Below, one piece after another: positions 6,861-11,194 of a stretch of DNA of 11,194 nucleotides. Numbering within the stretch: position 1 is the first letter of the stretch; each line of letters opens with the position of its first letter. Origin of the DNA: Oscillospiraceae bacterium. GTDB taxonomy: Bacteria; Bacillota; Clostridia; Oscillospirales; Oscillospiraceae. The stretch covers positions 1 to 11,194 of the forward strand of contig JAFTGG010000115.1 of NCBI GenBank assembly GCA_017458025.1, in the 5' to 3' direction. The position numbers and the translations under genes are program-made. Below the pieces are notes generated by a model that was not told the DNA's origin, made no database searches, and saw only the letters and a list, made by a program, of their open reading frames with translations.

Positions 6861-8972
6861 ATGAAGAAGACAACCAAGCTCTGGAGCGTGCTGCTCACGC
6901 TCTGCCTGTGTCTGGGGCTGCTGCCCGCCGGCGCGCTCGCCGTGGTCGGCGTCGAGCCGAGCGACGACCCCGACACGGCGACCATCACGAGTTTCGAGGG
7001 CGGGACGGCGGCGGAGGACCTGACGGGCGATACCGTCGTGCTCCAGACGATGAACATCCGCGGCGACGTCGACGTATACCCGAAGGTCGCGGCGCTCAAG
7101 GCGGAGTACGAGGCGCGCGGCGCGGAGGTCATCCTCGTCGACGCGGGCAACTTCCTCAGCGGCAGCGTCTACGCCGCGGCGGACATGGGCGAGACCATCG
7201 TGGGGCTCATGGAGAAGGTCGGCTACCGCGCCGCCGCCGTGCAGGCGCACGAGTTCGACTGGGGCGACGCGACCACCGGCTCCGCGAACCACAACGACCT
7301 CAAGCAGTACAAGACGCTGTTCGACCTCGCGTAAGGCGCGAAGTTCGACTTTGTTTCGTCCAACGTGACGAAGGCCGACAAGAGCTACGCGTTCAAGCAG
7401 TATGCCATCGTCGAGAGCAAGAGCGGCGTGAAGTTCGGCTTTGTCGCGGCGACCGCGCTGGAGAGCGGCCAGACGCTGGCGCCGGCGTTCAGCGCGCTGA
7501 CGTTCGGCAGCGCGGAAGCGAAGGCCGCGGCGATCAGCGCGGCGAAGGCGGCGGACGCGGACGTCGTGATCGCGCTCTCCGGCGGCACACGCTCTGAGAT
7601 CTACGGCAAGGACGGTACGCTGATCGCGGACGGCGAGGTCGTCTTGGACGATTATGCCCCCGACGCGGCGATTGCCGCGGAGGTCGATGCGATCAAGCTC
7701 GCGAACAAGGACGCGCAGTTCGCCAGGTCCGAGGTCAAGCTCAACGGCGCGGACGACGCCGCGCGCAAGGGCGAGACCAACCTCGGCGACTTCTGGGCGG
7801 ACGCGCTGCGCTGGTTCGCTGTCGAGGGCGGCATCGAGAAGTATTATGACGAGGACGAGATCACCGCGGGCAACACCGGCATCATCGTGGACGACGACCA
7901 CGTTGTCGCGCTGTGGAACGCGGGCAACCTGAGCGGCGACGTCAACGCCGGCACCGTGACCGACACCGAGCTGCAGCAGGTGCTGCGCTGGCCGAACAAG
8001 GTCGCGGTGGTCTACATGACCGGCGCGCAGCTACGCGAGGCGCTGGAGGCGGCGTCGCAGGGCCTGCCGTACACGAGCGCGAACCGCGCCGCCTGCGCCT
8101 CCTTCATGCAGGTCTCCGGCCTCAAGTACACGGTCGACGTCTCGAAGCGCTACGACGCGGGCGAGGCGTACGGCGCGAGCTGGTACAAGGCGAACAGCGT
8201 GAACCGCGTGACCATCACCGAGGTCAACGGCAAGCCGTTCGGCGAGAAGGCGACCTACGCCGTCGTTACGAACAACGCGAACTTCAACGGCATGGATTCG
8301 TCCTATATTTTCGCGGCGGCGAAGGAGGCGGATATCCGCAGCACCATCACGACCGCCGGCGTCCGCGAGGTCGCGGTGTGGAGCTACATCAAGAACAAGC
8401 TGAACGGCGTCATCGGCAGCGAATACGCCGCGCCGCAGGGGCGCATCGCCATCACCGGCACGGCGACGGCCTACTACGCAGACATCGTGCCAAACGCGTG
8501 GTACGCCGAAGCGGTGCACTACGCGATGGCGAACAACCTCATGACCGGCATGGACGGCGGGTTCTATCCCAACGGCTCGACGACGCGCGCCATGTTGGTG
8601 ACGATCCTCTACCGCATGGCGGGCTCTCCGGCGGTCGCCGCCGAGGGCGGCGAGTGGTACTCCGCGGCGCGCGCGTGGGCGATGGCGCAAGGCATCTCCG
8701 ACGGCACGCGTATGACGGACGTGCTGACGCGCGAGGAGGCGATGACGATGCTGTATCGCTGGACGCAGAAGAACGGCGGCGGCTTCACGGGCGCGTGGAT
8801 GTTCCTGCTCGACTTCCCGGACGCGGCGGAGCTCTCCGATTGGGCGAACGAGGCGATGCATTGGATGGTGATGAACAAGGTCGTCACCGGACTTGACGGC
8901 AGGCTCGCGGCGCGCGATCCGCTGACCCGCGCGCAGATGGCGAAGATCCTGATGGTCTACAACGCGCTGTAA
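6861..8972 (+). pseudogene. Secreted 5'-nucleotidase-like protein with three SLH repeats, interrupted by an in-frame TAA
   Basis: The frame encodes 703 residues from ATG 6861 (AGGAGG at 6851-6856) to TAA 8970-8972, but TAA at 7332-7334 (codon 158) splits it. Both halves share one frame, and the sequence across the stop (KTLFDLA*GAKFDFVSSNV) fits the family. A signal peptide covers residues 1 to about 27 (MKKTTKLWSVLLTLCLCLG, ending ALA). Then come a metallophosphoesterase-like domain (about 58-270), a 5'-nucleotidase C-terminal-like domain (about 290-530) and three SLH repeats (about 538-592, 593-643, 650-703), which would anchor it to the cell wall. Key residues are missing: TNDxHG reads TMNIRG, GDxxxG reads GNFLSG, GNHEFD reads QAHEFD, and NGGGIR reads NAGNLS. 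It therefore looks like a non-catalytic relative. GTG 7365 has no ribosome binding site, so a separate second product is unlikely. A sequencing error at the stop cannot be excluded. Confidence 0.85.
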
Positions 8973-8978
8973 AAACCA

Positions 8979-9012
8979 AGCGGGGGGAGGGCGTCTTGCC
9001 CTCCCCGCGCTT
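8979..9012 (+). terminator. Terminator hairpin after the SLH gene
   Basis: The arm AAGCGGGGGGAGGGC (8978/8979-8992) pairs with GCCCTCCCCGCGCTT (8998-9012) with a single G-G mismatch around the loop GTCTT. It starts a few bases after the stop codon, preceded by AAAAACC. No long T-run follows. Position and stem strength support termination of the methyltransferase/SLH operon. Confidence 0.7.
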
Positions 9013-9018
9013 CCATAG

Positions 9019-9069
9019 ACGGCAGGAAAAAGCAAGGGCGCGGCACGCTCTTGCCGTTTCGTGCTTTTT
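9019..9069 (+). promoter_or_regulatory. Self-complementary leader upstream of the MoxR gene
   Basis: Several alternative pairings are possible here: ACGGCA (9019-9024) with TGCCGT (9052-9057), GCAAGGGCG (9032-9040) with CGCTCTTGC (one mismatch, 9046-9054), and AAAAAGC (9027-9033) with GCTTTTT (9063-9069). The TTTTT end could serve as a second intrinsic terminator. A weak promoter-like TTGCCG (9051-9056), 17 bases, TAAACT (9074-9079) overlaps its end. I cannot say which role is real. Confidence 0.35.
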
Positions 9070-9113
9070 ATGATAAACTACTCTGGATTTTCGGCAAAAG
9101 GAAAGTAACGGCT

Positions 9114-10055
9114 ATGCAGAAAGAGTTGGAACGCGCCGTCCGCGAGGTGGAAAAGGCGATCTCCGGCAAGCGGACGGTCATCGAGAAGATATTGATGGCG
9201 CAGCTTTCGGACGGGCATATTTTGCTCGACGACCTGCCGGGCGTCGGCAAGACGACGCTCGCCGTCGCGCTCAGCCGTACGCTGGGGCTGAACTATCACC
9301 GTATCCAATTTACGCCCGACGTGCTGCCGAGCGACATCATCGGCTTTTCCGTCTACAACAGGGATACCGGCGCGTTTGCCTATCAGCCCGGCGTCGTGAA
9401 CGACACGAATCTCCTGCTCGGCGACGAGATCAACCGCACGTCGAGCAAGACGCAGTCGGCGCTGCTCGAAGCAATGGAGGAACGGCAGGTCACGGTCGAC
9501 GGCAGCACCTACCCGCTGCAAAAGCCGTTTATCGTCATCGCGACGCAGAACAACGTCGGCACGGCGGGCACACAGACGCTGCCTTACGCGCAGGTCGACC
9601 GCTTCCTTGTGCGCCTCTCGCTCGGCTACCCCGACTTTGGCGCGCAGATGGAGCTGCTCCGCGCGCGGCAGGGCGGCGACCCGCTCGCTTCGGTCGGGCA
9701 GACGCTCACGCGCGAGGACGTGACGCGCATGCAGGGCGAGGTGCGCGCCGTCACGGCGAAGGACAGTATTTTATCGTACCTCACGCGGCTCGCGCTGGCC
9801 TCGCGCGAGCACCCGATGACCGAGATCGGCGTCAGTCCGCGCGGCGTGCTGTTCCTTGACCGTATGGCGAAAGCGCACGCGTATCTCGAAGGGCGCGACT
9901 ACGTCGTGCCCGAGGACGTGCGGGCAATCTTTGCCGACGTCTGCGCCCACCGCGTCATTTTGACGCAAAGGGCGCGGCTCTCGGGCGTCACGGCGGAGTC
10001 GGTGCTCGCGGAGCTGCTCGCTTCCGTCGAGGTGCCGGACACGCGCCGCGACTGA
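9114..10055 (+). CDS. MoxR-type AAA+ ATPase
   Basis: This is a 313-residue cytoplasmic AAA+ ATPase of the MoxR class, thought to act as a chaperone in assembling or activating partner proteins, often together with DUF58 and von Willebrand A-like proteins. Walker A is GVGKTT (43-48), Walker B is LLLGDEINR (100-108, D104/E105), and sensor 1 is IATQN (142-146). The arginine-finger region is LPYAQVDRF (156-164), and a C-terminal lid contains VSPRGVLFLDRMAKAHA. Usual members read GTxPLPEAQxDRF; here it is GTQTLPYAQVDRF, with a Tyr where Glu is common. ATG 9114 follows AAAAGGAAAG (9096-9105). An upstream in-frame start at 9051 would add a non-conserved extension inside the self-complementary leader. 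The next gene begins one base after this stop. Confidence 0.94.
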   Translation: MQKELERAVREVEKAISGKRTVIEKILMAQLSDGHILLDDLPGVGKTTLAVALSRTLGLNYHRIQFTPDVLPSDIIGFSVYNRDTGAFAYQPGVVNDTNLLLGDEINRTSSKTQSALLEAMEERQVTVDGSTYPLQKPFIVIATQNNVGTAGTQTLPYAQVDRFLVRLSLGYPDFGAQMELLRARQGGDPLASVGQTLTREDVTRMQGEVRAVTAKDSILSYLTRLALASREHPMTEIGVSPRGVLFLDRMAKAHAYLEGRDYVVPEDVRAIFADVCAHRVILTQRARLSGVTAESVLAELLASVEVPDTRRD

Positions 10056-10056
10056 T

Positions 10057-11103
10057 ATGCGACAGAACCGATTTCTCTGGGCGGCATGGCTCGCCGCGGC
10101 GGGACTGCTGTGGCTGTTTGAAAACAGCGCCGCGACGCTGACGCTGCTCATCGCGTCGGCGCTGCTGCCGGCGCTTTCGATCCTCGCGGCGAAGCGCGCC
10201 GCGGGGCGTATTCGCCTGTCGCTCGCCGCCGCGCGGGGAAGCGCGAAGGGCGGCGCGCTCCACGCGACGCTCTCCGTGGACAATATCGGCGTATTCTCCC
10301 GCGTCGCGGGACGCGCGGCCTGCGAGAACCGGCTGACCGGCGAACGCGCGGAGACGGCGTTTTCGTTTTCGCCGCGGCTTTCTGGCCAGGCGGCGGCGAC
10401 GCTCGCCGCCGACACGGCGCGCTGCGGCACGCTGCGCCTCGACGCGGAGGCGTGGACGGAGGACCTGTTCGGGCTCTGGCGCTCTGACGGCGTGGAGTGC
10501 GGGACGGCGTTCGTCACCGTCGAGCCGAAGCTGTTCCTGCCCGCGGTCGCGCTGGCCGAAAACACGACCGTCGTTTCCGCCGGCGAGCAGTATTCGCAGA
10601 CGCGGGCCGGCAGCGACCCGAGCGAGACGTTCGCGATCCGCGAATACCGCCCGGGCGATCCGATCCGGCAGATCCATTGGAAGCTGTCGCAAAAGACGGA
10701 GACGATGATGCTGCGCGAGCTGGGCCTGCCAATTGTAAACCAGACATTGCTGGTATACCGCAACCTGCTCGTCGCGGGCGAAACGGTCCCGCCGCGGGAC
10801 GCGGACGCGATGGCGGAGGTGTTTTTGTCCATCTCCCGCGCGCTCGCGGGCGAGGGCTTGGCGCACATCGCCGCGTTCGCGGAGGACGGGCGGTTTATGC
10901 TGACCGAGGTACAGAACGACGTGGACTTCCGCGCGATGGAGGCGCGGTTCCTGACGCTCTCGTGGGAGGCGGACGACGGCGCGCTCGCGCGGCTGCTTGT
11001 CGAAACGCCCAGCGCGCACGTCGCGGTCGTCAGCGCGGCGGCACCGCCGGACGCGGAGACGTTTTGCCGCGGCAACCGCGTGACGCTGCTGACGCCCGCC
11101 TAG
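10057..11103 (+). CDS. DUF58 domain protein (MoxR partner), probably cut short by an in-frame TAG
   Basis: The 348-residue membrane protein starts with two hydrophobic helices (about residues 7-21 and 26-45). An extended beta-rich region follows, then the DUF58 signature YRPGDPIRQIHWKLSQKT (about 197-214, with G200-D201, R204 and W208) and a von Willebrand A-like C-terminal part. The family pairs with MoxR ATPases in a poorly understood envelope-related role. ATG 10057 begins one base after the MoxR stop and has no good ribosome binding site of its own, which suggests translational coupling. The frame ends at TAG 11101-11103, after RVTLLTPA. However, 25 further codons continue in frame without a stop and look like the natural end of the protein, so this TAG may be a nonsense mutation. 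The identity is secure; the true C-terminus is uncertain. Confidence 0.92.
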   Translation: MRQNRFLWAAWLAAAGLLWLFENSAATLTLLIASALLPALSILAAKRAAGRIRLSLAAARGSAKGGALHATLSVDNIGVFSRVAGRAACENRLTGERAETAFSFSPRLSGQAAATLAADTARCGTLRLDAEAWTEDLFGLWRSDGVECGTAFVTVEPKLFLPAVALAENTTVVSAGEQYSQTRAGSDPSETFAIREYRPGDPIRQIHWKLSQKTETMMLRELGLPIVNQTLLVYRNLLVAGETVPPRDADAMAEVFLSISRALAGEGLAHIAAFAEDGRFMLTEVQNDVDFRAMEARFLTLSWEADDGALARLLVETPSAHVAVVSAAAPPDAETFCRGNRVTLLTPA

Positions 11104-11181
11104 ACGGCGCGGACGGCGGGCGTTTATGTCATTCCGTTCTCCGCGGCGTATGAGGAAGAACTGCAATACATTGAATTATAA
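11104..11181 (+). other. Apparent 3' coding tail of the DUF58 gene after the TAG
   Basis: In the DUF58 frame, the 25 codons after TAG read TARTAGVYVIPFSAAY followed by EEELQYIEL, then TAA at 11179-11181. The G/C-rich third positions in the first part and the sensible beta-strand/acidic composition resemble protein rather than spacer. The TAA overlaps a ribosome binding site, as would be expected for the true end of an operon gene. Reading through would give about 374 residues. Confidence 0.55.
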
Positions 11182-11186
11182 GGAGC
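11179..11186 (+). promoter_or_regulatory. Ribosome binding site of a gene beyond the window
   Basis: TAAGGAGC combines the probable natural DUF58 stop with an AAGGAG ribosome binding site eight bases before the window ends, so another + strand gene starts just outside. In this kind of cluster it is commonly a transglutaminase-like membrane protein, but none of it is visible. Confidence 0.6.
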
Positions 11187-11194
11187 GAAGCCCA

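Noticed and set aside
6318..7901. Minus-strand frame of 527 codons opposite the methyltransferase and SLH gene
   Set aside because: Same GC-skew artefact; it has low-complexity Arg/Ala/Val composition and no start signals.
7365..8972. Second half of the SLH protein as an independent gene from GTG 7365
   Set aside because: No ribosome binding site or signal peptide, and the codons before the GTG (GAKFDFVSSN) continue the family sequence, so it is the interrupted remainder of one gene.
7332..11103. Stop-codon reassignment
   Set aside because: TAA ends uxaC and uxaB, TAG ends uxaA and the methyltransferase, and TGA ends kdgK and the MoxR gene, each followed by normal junctions.
1..11194. CRISPR array, tRNA/rRNA, transposase, phage or defence genes
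   Set aside because: No regularly spaced direct repeats, RNA-gene signatures or relevant protein motifs were seen on either strand.

Overview
The window looks like a GC-rich Gram-positive chromosome of the Clostridia type, probably an uncultured gut member of the Oscillospiraceae/Christensenellales. The signs are strong GC bias at third codon positions, purine-rich ribosome binding sites, an S-layer-homology (SLH) surface protein and a complete hexuronate-degradation gene set. This placement is inferred from gene style, because no ribosomal RNA or other marker is present. All well-supported large genes lie on the + strand.

Region 1 (1-5478) is a catabolic operon for galacturonate and probably glucuronate: 2-keto-3-deoxygluconate kinase (only its first few codons are missing), uronate isomerase UxaC, tagaturonate reductase UxaB and altronate dehydratase UxaA. 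In order of action, UxaC isomerises the hexuronate, UxaB reduces tagaturonate to altronate, UxaA dehydrates altronate to 2-keto-3-deoxygluconate (KDG), and the kinase phosphorylates KDG to KDPG. The KDPG aldolase is not in the window. A hairpin lies in the uxaB-uxaA gap and a strong 15-bp hairpin ends the operon.

Region 2 (5479-6272) has no large gene but is crowded. It holds a run of consecutive palindromes at 5496-5710 and a 32-codon minus-strand reading frame with a near-consensus promoter and ribosome binding site. It also holds the minus-strand 3' end of an unrecognised membrane protein, a C/G-rich inverted repeat, and a likely promoter for the next gene.

Region 3 (6273-8972) pairs a class I SAM methyltransferase with a secreted 5'-nucleotidase-like protein carrying three SLH repeats. 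The second gene is interrupted by one in-frame TAA. Separately, it lacks most of the metal and nucleotide ligands of its family, so it reads as a pseudoenzyme that may also be decaying.

Region 4 (9114-11194) is a MoxR-type AAA+ ATPase followed by a DUF58 protein, a widespread pair that usually continues into a transglutaminase-like gene. The DUF58 frame stops at a TAG, yet 25 more coding-like codons follow in frame, up to a TAA that overlaps a ribosome binding site for a gene beyond the window. The window therefore contains two probable nonsense codons.

I see no rRNA, tRNA, CRISPR array, transposase, phage gene or defence system. The items most worth a second look are the catalytically stripped SLH nucleotidase, the palindrome array with its adjoining small minus-strand gene, and the two premature stops.
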